64,000 nt of DNA from Synechococcus sp. RCC307 (GCA_000063525.1 CT978603.1:615105-679104), one strand, 5' to 3'. Positions 18,652 to 27,830 are shown, numbered from the stretch's first letter. Translations and numbers: made by a program. Notes: generated by a model from the letters alone, not told the origin.

Positions 18652-18957
18652 TTGGCTTTATCGGGCTATTCCTCACAGTTGCCTAAAAGCCAGCATGCTC
18701 TCCACCATTTTTTGGTGATCACTTGCTGAGTAATTAGTGAGTTGAGGAACATCTCCCTTGGACCTCTTCACCATCACTCCGGCAACCCCCTCAGCACTTC
18801 CCCCAAAAGGGTGGTTCTGCAAAGCCTGCTATCCCCCGTTCGGGGTGTTCAACGCCGCCTGCTGAGGTCCTGCGGTTCGGGTTCAGGTCCACGCGGCAGG
18901 CGCTGGGTGATTGCTGCCGGAGTTCCTAGCCAGACTGGCCCCAGGCGTTGAAATCAG
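18652..18957. other. structured intergenic region upstream of the RTX genes
   Basis: About 300 bases with no convincing frame. It contains CCCC(GTTC)GGGG at 18834-18845. A long-range stem CGCCTGC (18856-18862) with GCAGGCG (18896-18902) encloses CCTG/CAGG (18869-18872, 18884-18887). Its G+C is clearly higher than that of the RTX genes next to it. Possible roles are an untranslated leader, a small RNA or an origin. The RTX promoter on the minus strand should lie between about 18660 and 18750. Confidence 0.45.
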
Positions 18958-19143
18958 ATGCCTCCAGTCACTTGGGTAGACCACCTGACCATTGCCAGGG
19001 CTGTGGCTTCGATTGGCGATCACGACCTGGGCGAAGGGTATGCGCTGATGGCCTGTGGGCTGCACCTGCTGCAGCGCGACCTCATCTGGAGCACCTTCGA
19101 CGATGAAACTGCGCTAATTCCAGAGCGCATTTGCGCTGACTGA
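18958..19143 (+). CDS. small hypothetical protein at element right end
   Basis: A 61-residue ATG frame with balanced composition (begins MPPVTWVDHLTIARAV, ends ETALIPERICAD). It contains an amphipathic helix but no recognised motif, and no clear Shine-Dalgarno is present. Its 3' end runs through the CTGCGCTAA and TTGCGCTGA repeats near attR, so the frame could be an accident or a remnant of a longer chromosomal gene carried by the element. Confidence 0.3.
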   Translation: MPPVTWVDHLTIARAVASIGDHDLGEGYALMACGLHLLQRDLIWSTFDDETALIPERICAD

Positions 19144-19168
19144 TTCTGCGCTAAATCCTGCGCTAAAT
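19109..19168 (+). repeat. CTGCGCTAA repeats, right arm
   Basis: CTGCGCTAA occurs at 19109, 19146 and 19158, with a degenerate TTGCGCTGA at 19131. The last two are 12 bases apart and extend to CTGCGCTAAAT, matching the left pair at 8943/8955 in orientation and spacing. They lie about 70 bases inside attR. The symmetric placement supports recombinase arm-site function (inferred). Confidence 0.7.
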
Positions 19169-19206
19169 CTCGTTGTTAGAAACCGTGTGGCTCGGTTGTT
19201 GATGCT

Positions 19207-19234
19207 TTAAAAACCCTTTTTCGGAGAGGGTTTT
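19207..19234 (-). terminator. element-borne terminator behind tRNA-Val
   Basis: On the minus strand, directly after the tRNA 3' end, AAAACCC pairs with GGGTTTT around an 11-base loop, and the transcript then runs into TTTTT. It lies inside the element (outside the 44 bp repeat). It therefore replaces whatever terminated tRNA-Val before insertion. Confidence 0.6.
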
Positions 19235-19238
19235 AGCA

Positions 19239-19312
<74 letters not shown>

Positions 19313-19348
19313 GCGCCAGCCACTGTACAAGTTGAGGTTCCAGCTCGA

Positions 19349-20119
19349 TTACGAGCTCCGTTTGGGTCTGAACAGGTGATCGTGATCCGGGCTGTAGAGG
19401 CGTGAACGGGCTTGCCCTGAAGCGGCCAGCGCCGTGCTGACGACATAGAGCGTTGTGCGCTCCAATCCTTTGGCTTGGCTGTAGGCGGCGAGCTCACTGA
19501 GGGGCACCAGCTCCAACTGTTGATCGGGCCAGCTGACGCGATAGCCAACGGCGACCAAGGTGTCGGCCGGGTAGTGCTTCAGCAGCACCTGCTGCACCTC
19601 CTCAACGTGACGTGCACTCAAATAAAGACAGAGGCTGGCCTGCAGTGCCGCTAATCGCTCCAACGACTCCCGCTCAGGCGTTCCGGTGCGGCCGCTGGCG
19701 CGGCTGAGCACGATGGTTTGCACCAGCCCAGGGATGGTCAGCTCAGCATTGAGAGCAGCGGCTGTGGCTTGGTAGGCGCTGATGCCAGGGATCACCTCCA
19801 CCGCAACATCAGCATCAGCCAAGCGAGCGATTTGCTCTTGCAAAGCGCCGTACAGGCAGGGGTCGCCGTCATGGAGGCGAACCACCCGTTTGCCGCGGCG
19901 AATGCCATCGAGCATGGCTTCCATCACGGATTCCAACGTGAGGTTGCCGCTGCGCAGGCGTTCGCAACTCTCGGGCGCTAACGCTGCGATCTCAGGTGCC
20001 ACCAATGAGTCAGCCCAAATCAGCAGTTCGGCCTGCTCAACGGCCCGCTGGGCGCGAACCGTCATTAGATCCGGGGCGCCGGGTCCAGCGCCAACGATTT
20101 GAACGGTGCCTTTGCTCAC
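19349..20119 (-). CDS. cobM: precorrin-4 C(11)-methyltransferase
   Basis: CobM (CbiF in the anaerobic route) methylates C-11 of the corrin ring from S-adenosylmethionine during cobalamin synthesis. The 256-residue protein has the tetrapyrrole methylase start [10 protein letters not shown] (9-18), the loop DGDPCLYG (84-91), [15 protein letters not shown] and a C-terminal [13 protein letters not shown] typical of CobM. It starts with GTG and overlaps the lgt stop as GTGA, so both are one transcript. It is the first chromosomal gene on the right side of the element. Confidence 0.93.
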   Translation of the reverse strand: MSKGTVQIVGAGPGAPDLMTVRAQRAVEQAELLIWADSLVAPEIAALAPESCERLRSGNLTLESVMEAMLDGIRRGKRVVRLHDGDPCLYGALQEQIARLADADVAVEVIPGISAYQATAAALNAELTIPGLVQTIVLSRASGRTGTPERESLERLAALQASLCLYLSARHVEEVQQVLLKHYPADTLVAVGYRVSWPDQQLELVPLSELAAYSQAKGLERTTLYVVSTALAASGQARSRLYSPDHDHLFRPKRSS

Positions 20120-20985
20120 TGGGGCCGGCCTGGATCAGGAAGCTCACGGCCGACGGCGTAGAGCCAGGCCAGGCCTGCTACCCCAGCGGCTGCCAGCAGG
20201 ATGCTCACCACCTGGGCGATGCGGATGCAGTTGCCGTCAGCCAGGGTGCCGAACAGGCAAAGGGGGTCGAGCCTGAGGCCTTCAATCCAAAACCGCCCCA
20301 GGCTGTAGATCAGCGCATAGAGGCAGGTGATGGCACCGTTGGCCAGCAGGGGTTCTCCCTGGCTGTTGCGGCGGGTGAACAGCACCACCAGGAGCACAAA
20401 CAACGCCAAATCCCAGATGGATTCGTAGAGGAACGTGGGATGGAAATACTGCTCGCTGAGGTATTGCTCCGGCCGGCTCATCGCCGGGATGAACAGCTTC
20501 CAGGGCAGATCAGTGGGCAAACCAAACGCTTCGGAGTTGAAGAAATTGCCCCAGCGGCCGATGGCTTGGCCCAATGCCACCGAGGGCACCAAAACATCCA
20601 TGAGCTGCCAAAACGACAACCGCTTCCAGCGGGTGAATCCGATCACCGCCAACAATCCGCCCAAGAGGGCGCCATGAATGGCGATGCCTCCGCGCCAAAT
20701 CTGAACGGCTTCAAGCCAATTGATTTGGTACTGGCGCCACTCGAACAGCACGTAGTAGATGCGCGCACCGAGCACGGCGCACAACACCAAGATCGGCAAC
20801 AGGTCAGCGATCAGGCCGCCATCAAGTCCCCGTGATTTCGCCAGTTGGGTGGAGATCCACAGACCCAACAGCACAGCCAGGGCGATCAGCAAGCCGTACC
20901 AGCGCACGGCCAGCGGGCCAAATTCAAAAACCATGGGCCCCGGCGATTGGAACACCGCCGGGGTGAGCAGCACTGCGTTGAGCAT
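20116..20985 (-). CDS. lgt: prolipoprotein diacylglyceryl transferase
   Basis: Lgt transfers diacylglycerol from phosphatidylglycerol to the lipobox cysteine of prolipoproteins at the inner membrane. The 289-residue protein has about seven hydrophobic spans. It shows the family motifs [13 protein letters not shown] (essential His104) and [17 protein letters not shown] (139-155), and an [14 protein letters not shown]-like segment near the end. It follows petA by only four bases and is coupled to cobM, suggesting a petC-petA-lgt-cobM transcript. A client in this window is the peptide-ABC lipoprotein at 36619-38220. Confidence 0.95.
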   Translation of the reverse strand: MLNAVLLTPAVFQSPGPMVFEFGPLAVRWYGLLIALAVLLGLWISTQLAKSRGLDGGLIADLLPILVLCAVLGARIYYVLFEWRQYQINWLEAVQIWRGGIAIHGALLGGLLAVIGFTRWKRLSFWQLMDVLVPSVALGQAIGRWGNFFNSEAFGLPTDLPWKLFIPAMSRPEQYLSEQYFHPTFLYESIWDLALFVLLVVLFTRRNSQGEPLLANGAITCLYALIYSLGRFWIEGLRLDPLCLFGTLADGNCIRIAQVVSILLAAAGVAGLAWLYAVGRELPDPGRPQ

Positions 20986-20989
20986 CGGC

Positions 20990-21919
20990 TCAGACGCCTT
21001 CGGCGGCCTGAACCTTCTCGATCTGCTTCTTCTTCAGCACCAGCATGATCTGGGCGATGGCCACAGCAGCCAGGAAGCCAAGCAGGCCGTAGAGGCGCAC
21101 GGGGTTCTGAAGCACAACTTCAGCATCCATTTGGCCGAAACCACCCACGTTGGGGTCATCGGTCAGAGCTTCACCGGCATCAACGCTGTCGCCAACAGCC
21201 ACCACCAAGGCCGGACCGGCGGGGATGGTTTCTTCGACGTTGCCATCATCACCGGCGATGGTCACAACAGAGGCACCCGCATCGCCGCCTGTAATGGCGG
21301 TGATGTCGCCAGCAACGCTGGCGGTGTAGACGGTGTTGTTGCTCTTCTCACCGGTGGGATACACCTGACCGCGGCCGCGGTTGCCACCCACGTGGATCTG
21401 GGTCTTGCCGTAGCTGATGGAGGAATCCGTCTTCGGGTCAGGGGCCAAGATTGGGAAGACGAGTTCCTGGTGCTCATCACCCGGCAGCGGTCCCACCAAC
21501 AGGATGTTGGGCTGATCGTCGCTGTACTGGGTGTAGTAGATGCCCTCGGTCTCTTCTTTGAGTTCGTCGCTGAGACGATCCTGCGGAGCCAGGGTGTAGC
21601 CGTCAGGAAGCATCACCACAGCGCCCACGTTGAGGGCGGTGCGATTGCCATCGGCACCCACCTGCTGAACATCGGTGTCGTAAGGCACCTTCACCACGGC
21701 CTTGAACACCGTGTCAGGCATCACCGACTGGGGCACTTCCACCTGGGTGAGCTTTTTGGCGAGGTGGCAGTTGGCGCAAACGATTTTTCCGGTGGCTTCC
21801 CGGGGGCTGTCGTAGTTCTGCTGTGCCCAGAAGGGGTAGGCCCAGCTGGGTTGGGCGCCAACCAGCAAACCAACGGTGAGGAGCAGGGAGCCGAGCAGCA
21901 GTGAGAGGGAGCGGCGCAT
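20990..21919 (-). CDS. petA: cytochrome f (apocytochrome)
   Basis: Cytochrome f is the c-type haem subunit of the cytochrome b6f complex and passes electrons to plastocyanin or cytochrome c6 in the thylakoid lumen. The 309-residue precursor has a Sec signal ending in SWA and the mature N-terminus Tyr28-Pro-Phe, whose amino group ligates haem. The haem site CANCH is at 48-52. A large beta-rich lumenal part and a C-terminal transmembrane helix (about 272-292) with a basic tail (KKKQIEKVQ) follow. It lies 46 bases after petC in the usual petCA order. Confidence 0.98.
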
Positions 21920-21965
21920 CGGTAACAGGTGGGAGAGGTTCAGGAGCGGGCGATGGAGTGGGGGC

Positions 21966-22502
21966 TCAAGCCCACCAGGGCTTCTCGTCGGTGCGGAAGT
22001 CGGTTTCAGACCACTGGCTGACGAAGACGTTGTCGTTCTCCACGTTCACGTGGGCTAAGGCCAGCGAGAGGGGAGCGGGGCCGCGCACCACCTTGCCGGT
22101 GGCGTCGTACTGGGAGCCGTGGCAGGGGCACATGAATTTGTTGGCGCCGGCATTCCAGGGCACCACGCAACCCAGGTGGGTGCAGATGGCATTGATGCCG
22201 TAGTCGCCGATGGAATCGGGGCCATCAACGATCAGGTAGGTGGGGTCACCTTTGAGGCCTTGAACCAAGCTGCGATCACCTTCCTTGTGATCGGCGAGCC
22301 AGCCGCTGGCGGTGACGTCATTGCCCAGTTCGTCCTTGGCGGTGGTGCCGCCACCGGCGCCAGAAGCCTTGGGAGGAATGAAGTAGTTCACCACCGGGTA
22401 GAGGGCGCCCAGAGCCACCCCGGTGACCGATCCAAAGGTCAGCAGATTCATGAACTGCCGACGGCCCATCCCGGGAACGTCCTTCGCCGAAATCTGGGTC
22501 AT
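21966..22502 (-). CDS. petC: Rieske iron-sulfur protein of cytochrome b6f
   Basis: PetC takes electrons from plastoquinol and moves them to cytochrome f. From ATG 22502 it has 178 residues; a six-residue extension in the open frame is discarded. It has a twin-arginine N-terminus (GMGRRQFMN, Arg14-15) and one membrane anchor (about 20-42). A Gly-rich hinge (SGAGGGTT) precedes the [2Fe-2S] ligands in CTHLGC (107-112) and CPCHGS (125-130), each giving one Cys and one His ligand with a disulfide pair. It is a likely Tat substrate, and tatC lies 385 bases away. It forms an operon with petA. Confidence 0.97.
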
Positions 22503-22622
22503 AGGGAGGCGCCACGCCACAAGTGCCGCCCATTATGAACCTTTCTCTGCCCGTAACGCTTTGCGACGACTGGCCTCTGCAGAGCCTCCGTCATGCTGTG
22601 GGCCCCTCTGCAGCCTCTGGCC

Positions 22623-22937
22623 ATGCCGCTGACCGCCGCCGAGTTGCTGTCGATTTTGCGTGAACGCTGGGGTGCCAGCTACGACCTACAGCTGCATCGG
22701 CGCGCAGGACGCCTGTATTTGCAGGTGATGTGGGCTTACCTCGAACAGCAATCGTTCCCCCTTAGTGAGGAGGACTATCTGCTGCGCCTCCAGCAGTTGG
22801 TGGAGCAGCTCAATGGAATTGGCCAAGCGGAGGCTGTTCGCAATTGGTTGCAAACCACACGCGATAAACCGCGTTTGGGCAAAGCGCTCAGCTTTCCGTT
22901 GCCGGACCAGGGGCGTTTGAGCGAATTCCTTCTGTAA
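22623..22937 (+). CDS. DUF3067 family cyanobacterial protein
   Basis: A 104-residue protein from ATG 22623 (an upstream ATG at 22593 would add ten residues). It shows the conserved cyanobacterial pattern of DUF3067: LTAAELLSILRERWGASYDLQLHRRAGRLYLQVMWAYLEQQSFPLSEEDY. Function is not established; plants have plastid homologues. It sits between petC (divergent) and tatC (convergent, overlapping by 50 bases), which hints at a role in thylakoid protein handling. That role is inference only. Confidence 0.82.
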   Translation: MPLTAAELLSILRERWGASYDLQLHRRAGRLYLQVMWAYLEQQSFPLSEEDYLLRLQQLVEQLNGIGQAEAVRNWLQTTRDKPRLGKALSFPLPDQGRLSEFLL

Positions 22938-23667
22938 AGGCCACCAAGCCCACGCCCACCAAATAGAGCCCGGTGATGGCCCCGCTGAGCAGCAGCATCG
23001 TCACCGGATCGGTGGAGGGGGTCAGCACGGCACCAGCCAAGGCCGAGAGCAGCACCACTAGCCGCCAGCCGGAGAGCATTGCTTTGCTGTTGAGGATTCC
23101 CAGTGAGCCCAACACGAGTTGCAGAACGGGCAGCTGAAAGGAGAGGCCCGTGGCCAACATCAGCAGCAGCACGAAATCGAGGTAGCGCTCGATCGACCAG
23201 ATCGGCTCCACCACATCGGCTCCGTAGCCCATCAAAAAGCGCAAAGCCGCTGGCACCAGGGCCCACCAGGCAAAGGCCAAGCCCAGCAAAAACAGCACGG
23301 CTGAACCGGCCACTGCTGGGGCAATCAAGCGGCGTTCGCGGCGGCTGAGGCCAGGCAGCACAAATCCCAGGCCTTCGAACAGCACGTAGGGCAGGGCCAA
23401 GGTCAGACCGGCGTAACCAGCCACCTTGATCGACACAAACAGAAATTCGCCCGGGGCCAGCTGCATGAAGCGCATGCCTTCGGCGGGTTGCTCCAGCAGG
23501 CGCACCAGGGGGCGAACCAAAACCAAGCAGCCAGCCGCTGCAATCACCACTGAGGCCAACGAGCGCAGCAACCGCCAGCGCAGCTCTTCGAGGTGATCGG
23601 CAAAGCTCATCTCCACCTCGCCGGGGAAATCCGGATCCCGCTCAGGTGTGGGTTCGATGGCGCTCAT
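22888..23667 (-). CDS. tatC: Sec-independent protein translocase TatC
   Basis: TatC is the polytopic receptor for twin-arginine signal peptides in thylakoid and plasma membranes. The ATG at 23667 overlaps the rqcH stop (ATGA) and gives 259 residues; the longer open frame upstream is an rqcH shadow. The cytoplasmic N-terminus carries EMSFADHLEELRWRL, with the conserved glutamates that bind the RR motif. Six transmembrane segments follow, with the conserved ...FLMGYG region before the fifth. The gene is convergent with DUF3067. Confidence 0.95.
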   Translation of the reverse strand: MSAIEPTPERDPDFPGEVEMSFADHLEELRWRLLRSLASVVIAAAGCLVLVRPLVRLLEQPAEGMRFMQLAPGEFLFVSIKVAGYAGLTLALPYVLFEGLGFVLPGLSRRERRLIAPAVAGSAVLFLLGLAFAWWALVPAALRFLMGYGADVVEPIWSIERYLDFVLLLMLATGLSFQLPVLQLVLGSLGILNSKAMLSGWRLVVLLSALAGAVLTPSTDPVTMLLLSGAITGLYLVGVGLVAFTEGIRSNAPGPATES

Positions 23668-25397
23668 GGCTGCAGGGTAGGCAGCAAGCCCAAAGCGCGA
23701 TCGGGCTCTCCCCACAGAACACGCCCGTTGCCGTGGCGCACCAGGCCGGGGCCCATTCCCGGAATGCGTTGCAGTTGTTCGGTGGGCACCATCACCACAG
23801 GCACTTTTTTGTTGCCCCGGCTGCGGCTGAAGTGGGCCGCAAGATCTGCGGCGGTTTGCAGGTCGGCATCGCTGATCTCCCCCTCTGAGCCCTTCAACAC
23901 CACATGGCTGCCGGGCTGTTCTTGGGCGTGAAACCACAGGTCGCCGCGCCGCGCTTGGCGAAAACTGATCCAGTCGTTTTGGCGGTGGTTGCGGCCCACC
24001 AACAAGGGCATTCCGCTGGGGCTTTGCAGCATCAAGGGCGATGGGGTGCCCTGTTGGCGCCGGCTGCTTTTGCTCTGGCTGGCTTTGGTTTTCAAAAATG
24101 GCTCCAGATCGTCTGCCAGGGCTTCGAGCACATCGGCATCGCCTGGATCAGCGAGCTGCAGCTGCACTTGACTGGCTTCCAGCAGCTCAAGCCGCTGTTG
24201 ATGGCGGCGTAGCCGCGGTTCGATGGCGGCTACCGAGCGCCGCAATTTGCGCGCCCGTTGGTAGAGCTTTTGGGCTTGGCTCACCAGGGTCTGCTGGGGA
24301 TTGAGCCTCACCACCAGGGTTTGGTTGCTCTCCGGGTCCTGGAGCTCCAATTGGTGATGGCCGCTGCTGCTCACATCACTGCGGCAGAGCAGTAGATCAG
24401 CCTGCCGCTGCAGCAGGTGCTCATCGCCGCTGCGGGCCAGCAGCAGCTCTTGCCGCTGCAGCTCCCGTTGCTCCCGTTGCACCAGCTGCTGCAAGTGCTG
24501 CTCCAGCCGTTGGCGTTGCTGCTGGCACTGGGCTTGCCTTAAGCCTTGGCCGTAGTAACGCGCCAAGGACAGGTTGAGAGCCAAAGGCGTGTTGGATTGA
24601 CAGGGGCTTGGTTCTCCCCAGCAGCGATAGCCGCTGCCACTGCTGGCGAATTGCAGTGCCTGGCTATCCAGCTGGCTGAGCCATTGCTGCCAGCTGTCAA
24701 ACAGCTGCTGCCATTGCGCAGAACTGAGATCGGCAGCCGGGGTGTGGCGATCGAGCCCAGCTGTTTGCAGCAATTGATCGCGCAGCGCTGGACTGATGCC
24801 GCGGTAGCTGCCCATCAGCGCCCGCCCGATCGATTCGGGCAAAAGCAACAGCCGTTGGCGCCAACGCTCCAAGCTTTCTTGCACTTGGGGTTCAGCTCCT
24901 TGCAGCGGTGGCGGTGCGGAATAGCTGTCGCCGGTGCTGATGGGCCGCAGCCTCGATTGGTGCTCACGCACTTGGCGCCCTGAACTGATCACCTGCTGGC
25001 GTTCATCGAGCAAAAACAGATTGCTGTGGCGCCCCATCAACTCCAAGACCAGTTGCCGCTGCTCTGGGGCATCGGGCCGTGGGGCAAAACCCAGGTGCAC
25101 CACCCGCTCCCAGGGCAGCTGTTCAAGCCTGACCAGGGCCAGGCCTTTGAGGCCGTGTTGGAGCTGCTGGGCCAAGGTGCTGCCCTCGCCCAGCCGCGGC
25201 GGTGGTTCGATGGCATGAAACCGAGGGCAATCGGCCTGCCAGTTGAGGGTGAGCCACAGGCGTTGCTTCAGGGTGCGAAAGGCCAGTTGCACGCCCCCGC
25301 TTTCAGCCTGTTGGGCTTTCTCAAACCGTGACGGCACCAGCTCGGCGTTGAGTTCGTGGACCACGCCCCGCAGTGTTGTGGTGTCCTGCGGTTGCAT
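23664..25397 (-). CDS. NFACT family / RqcH-like ribosome quality control protein
   Basis: NFACT proteins (Rqc2/RqcH) bind split 50S-peptidyl-tRNA complexes and add C-terminal alanine tails to stalled peptides. The protein has 577 residues from ATG 25397, which is preceded by GGGAGG; a GTG 15 bases earlier is less likely. An NFACT-N domain (about 1-180; ...LELMGRHSNLFLLDE), a coiled-coil middle rich in Gln/Arg/Leu (about 290-430) and a C-terminal NFACT-R/DUF814 domain (GRNHRQNDWISF...GDLWFHAQEQPGSHVVLK) are visible. It is coupled to tatC by a four-base overlap. Confidence 0.9.
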   Translation of the reverse strand: MQPQDTTTLRGVVHELNAELVPSRFEKAQQAESGGVQLAFRTLKQRLWLTLNWQADCPRFHAIEPPPRLGEGSTLAQQLQHGLKGLALVRLEQLPWERVVHLGFAPRPDAPEQRQLVLELMGRHSNLFLLDERQQVISSGRQVREHQSRLRPISTGDSYSAPPPLQGAEPQVQESLERWRQRLLLLPESIGRALMGSYRGISPALRDQLLQTAGLDRHTPAADLSSAQWQQLFDSWQQWLSQLDSQALQFASSGSGYRCWGEPSPCQSNTPLALNLSLARYYGQGLRQAQCQQQRQRLEQHLQQLVQREQRELQRQELLLARSGDEHLLQRQADLLLCRSDVSSSGHHQLELQDPESNQTLVVRLNPQQTLVSQAQKLYQRARKLRRSVAAIEPRLRRHQQRLELLEASQVQLQLADPGDADVLEALADDLEPFLKTKASQSKSSRRQQGTPSPLMLQSPSGMPLLVGRNHRQNDWISFRQARRGDLWFHAQEQPGSHVVLKGSEGEISDADLQTAADLAAHFSRSRGNKKVPVVMVPTEQLQRIPGMGPGLVRHGNGRVLWGEPDRALGLLPTLQP

Positions 25398-25449
25398 GGC
25401 GCCTCCCTTCACGCCCTAGTTTCCACTCAGGCCCCATCTCTGCCGCTTC

Positions 25450-26016
25450 GTGAGCCCAGCCCCGCATCAACCTCGCCTCACCGTTTTGAGTGGTCCCAGT
25501 GGCGTGGGCAAAGGCACCTTGGTGGGCCTGTTGCGTCAACGCCACCCGGAGCTGTGGTTATCGGTCTCCGCCACCACCCGTGCGCCGCGCCCTGGTGAGG
25601 AGAACGGCATTCACTACTTCTTCCACAGCCAAGACAGCTTTCAGCAGCTCGTGGATCAAAGCGGGCTGCTGGAGTGGGCGAGCTTTGCTGGCAATTGCTA
25701 CGGAACCCCCCGTCAGCCTGTGGAGGAGCGCTTGGCTGCCGGCGTGCCCGTGCTGCTTGAGATTGAGCTGGAGGGAGCCCGTCAGGTGCGCCAGAGCAGC
25801 CCTGATGCGTTTCAAATCTTTTTGCGCCCCCCATCGTTTGAGGAGTTGGAGCGCCGCATTCGTGGCCGTGGCACCGACAGTGACGAGGCCATCCAACGCC
25901 GCCTCGAGCGGGCGCGCCTGGAACTGCAAGCCGAATCAGAATTTGATGCTGTGGTGGAAAACGGTGAGCTCGATGTAGCCCTGCAGGAGCTGGAGCGCTT
26001 GATGGGCCTGGCGTAG
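25450..26016 (+). CDS. gmk: guanylate kinase
   Basis: Gmk phosphorylates GMP to GDP. The 188-residue protein starts with GTG 25450. It has the P-loop GPSGVGKGT (15-23), the GMP-binding segment [21 protein letters not shown] and a lid region rich in arginines ([17 protein letters not shown]), all standard for the family. It is divergent from rqcH with about 50 bases between. Its 3' end faces the psaJ terminator. Confidence 0.96.
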   Translation: MSPAPHQPRLTVLSGPSGVGKGTLVGLLRQRHPELWLSVSATTRAPRPGEENGIHYFFHSQDSFQQLVDQSGLLEWASFAGNCYGTPRQPVEERLAAGVPVLLEIELEGARQVRQSSPDAFQIFLRPPSFEELERRIRGRGTDSDEAIQRRLERARLELQAESEFDAVVENGELDVALQELERLMGLA

Positions 26017-26034
26017 CTCGCTGGGTTCAAGGCA

Positions 26035-26061
26035 CAAAAAAAAGGCCCCTCAAAGGGACCT
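26035..26061 (-). terminator. Rho-independent terminator of psaF-psaJ
   Basis: On the minus strand AGGTCCC pairs with GGGGCCT around a TTTGA loop (seven pairs with one G-U) and runs into eight or nine Ts. It lies 27 bases past the psaJ stop. The opposite orientation has no good T-run, so gmk may use it only weakly. Confidence 0.85.
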
Positions 26062-26087
26062 TCCTTGATTGGCTTGAAATCCTCGCT

Positions 26088-26204
26088 TCATAACGGGTGG
26101 AAGAGGAGATCAGGGAAGAAACGATTGAACTCGATCATGATTCCGGCGGTCACGGTGAACCAGATGGCCGCAAAGACCGGAGCGGTGGTGAGGAACTTTT
26201 TCAT
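26088..26204 (-). CDS. psaJ: photosystem I subunit IX
   Basis: A 38-residue one-helix membrane protein: [19 protein letters not shown], then [15 protein letters not shown] and a short end. This is the canonical PsaJ pattern, with the FPDLL motif close to the C-terminus. PsaJ binds chlorophyll at the PSI periphery and stabilises PsaF. It follows psaF by 13 bases on the same strand and is ended by a strong terminator. Confidence 0.97.
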
Positions 26205-26217
26205 GGTGCGGTCCTGA

Positions 26218-26694
26218 TCAGCGAGGTGAAACGGTGACGTTGCTGTCGATTTCAGTCAGCTTCTTGCTGCCGAGTTCAGCAAAGGCGGCCAGGGGCCAGG
26301 TTGCAGAAGCCAAGGTGGCTTTGAAGGCAACCGAGAGATCAATCTGGATCTCCTTCATGTTGGCGCCCTTGCCACGGGTGGCCTTGAGGTATTCACGACC
26401 AGCCCAACCGATGCAGCCAGCGATGTAGAGGAACATCACGCCGGGAATCATGAAGTCGCCGGCATGGTTCCAGCGGCCGTCCACGATCAGGTGGGGCAGG
26501 CCATCGGTGCCGCACACCGCTTGGCTGTAACGCTCAAAACGGGCTTGTGCTTGAGGTGTGGAGGCAGTCTTGGCGCGCGCCTGGAAGCGAGCGTTCTCAC
26601 TGCAGGGGGTTAGCCCAGCCACATCGGCATGGGCCATCGGGGCGAAGCCGAAGAGAAGGAAGCCGCTCAGCAGGACGGCAAAGAGTCGACGCAT
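26218..26694 (-). CDS. psaF: photosystem I subunit III
   Basis: PsaF is the PSI subunit with a lumenal N-domain. From ATG 26694 the precursor has 158 residues: a Sec signal ([16 protein letters not shown]...MAHA), a mature start [11 protein letters not shown], two cysteines forming a lumenal disulfide (PC and [10 protein letters not shown]), a hydrophobic helix [22 protein letters not shown] and a C-terminal segment before psaJ. The long upstream extension of the open frame would run into the divergent tsaD gene and is rejected. The psaFJ operon is standard for cyanobacteria. Confidence 0.97.
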
Positions 26695-26751
26695 GATGGA
26701 CAGGGCCGCACGCGGGTGTTGTGCGGAGATTAGGTGCGCTCTCCCTGCCAT

Positions 26752-27804
26752 ATGCCCACGGTCCTTGCCCTCGAAACAAGTTGTGACGAGTCGGCCGCTG
26801 CCGTCGTTCGCGACAACGTGGTGCTCAGCAGTGAAGTGGCCAGTCAGGTGGCTGAGCATGCCCAGTTCGGTGGCGTGGTGCCTGAGCTGGCCTCTCGCCG
26901 CCATGTGGAGGCGTTGCCATGGCTGGTGGAGCGGGCTTTGCTGCAGGCTCAGCTGCCTTTAAGTGCCATGGATGCGGTGGCGGCCACGGTGGCCCCTGGG
27001 CTCTCAGGAGCTCTGCTGGTGGGCTCTGTGACAGGCCGCAGCTTGGCGCGGCTGGCAGGTGTGCCATTCGTGGGGATTCATCACTTGGAAGGCCATCTCT
27101 GTTCGGCCCTCAGTGGTGATCTGGCGCCCCAGCTGCCGTTGTTGGTGCTGCTGGTTTCAGGTGGTCACACCGAGTTGATCGCCATGCGCGCTGAGGGCGA
27201 TTACGAGCGCCTCGGCGGCAGTCGTGACGATGCCGCTGGCGAAGCCTTTGACAAGGTGGCGCGCCTGTTGGGGTTGGGCTACCCCGGTGGCCCTGCGATC
27301 GAAGCTGCCGCCCGCGGCGGTGATCCCGATCGTTTTGCGTTTCCGCCGGGGCGCATCTCGCTACCCGGGGGTGGATTTCACCCCTACGACTTCAGTTTCA
27401 GTGGCCTCAAAACAGCTGTGCTGCGCGAAGTGGAGCGCTGGCGCCAGCAGGGAGAGGAGCTGCCGGTGGCTGATTTGGCCGCCTCATTTCAAGCAGTGGT
27501 GTGCCGCGTGCTGGTTGAGCGCAGCGTGCGCTGCGCGGAAGACCATGGCCTCAACGGTGTGGTGGTGGTGGGCGGTGTCTCCGCTAATGCCGCCTTGCGC
27601 GAGCGGTTGCAACGGGTCAGCCAGGAGCGCGGCCTGGCTTTGCACTTGGCCCCCTTGGCCTGGTGCACCGATAACGCCGCCATGATTGGCTTGGCGGCTT
27701 GCCGCCGCTTTGGCGCGCAGCAGCAGTCGTCGTTGCAGCTGGGTGTGGCGCCCCGTTGGCCGTTGGGTGAGACCGATGCCTTGTATGGGCCGCCACCGTT
27801 TTGA
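26752..27804 (+). CDS. tsaD: tRNA N6-threonylcarbamoyladenosine synthase component
   Basis: TsaD transfers the threonylcarbamoyl group to A37 of ANN-decoding tRNAs, with TsaB and TsaE. From ATG 26752 the protein has 350 residues (a GTG 18 bases upstream is less likely). It shows [14 protein letters not shown] at the start, the metal-binding HHLEGH (His111 and His115 the likely ligands), SGGHTELI and [18 protein letters not shown], plus a late [10 protein letters not shown] nucleotide loop. The gene is divergent from psaF with 57 bases between the starts. Confidence 0.96.
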   Translation: MPTVLALETSCDESAAAVVRDNVVLSSEVASQVAEHAQFGGVVPELASRRHVEALPWLVERALLQAQLPLSAMDAVAATVAPGLSGALLVGSVTGRSLARLAGVPFVGIHHLEGHLCSALSGDLAPQLPLLVLLVSGGHTELIAMRAEGDYERLGGSRDDAAGEAFDKVARLLGLGYPGGPAIEAAARGGDPDRFAFPPGRISLPGGGFHPYDFSFSGLKTAVLREVERWRQQGEELPVADLAASFQAVVCRVLVERSVRCAEDHGLNGVVVVGGVSANAALRERLQRVSQERGLALHLAPLAWCTDNAAMIGLAACRRFGAQQQSSLQLGVAPRWPLGETDALYGPPPF

Positions 27805-27830
27805 GCCGAAATTCGTTTTACGGTTGTGCC

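Noticed and set aside
19313-19348. Cobalamin riboswitch near cobM
   Set aside because: This short gap lies downstream of cobM on its own strand, and cobM's start overlaps lgt, so no leader exists for it.
23668-23937. 90-residue N-terminal extension of TatC
   Set aside because: It overlaps the end of the rqcH frame entirely, and the ATG at 23667 forms the usual ATGA overlap with a normal TatC start.
26695-26904. 70-residue extension of PsaF
   Set aside because: It would cover the divergent tsaD start; the ATG at 26694 begins a textbook signal peptide.
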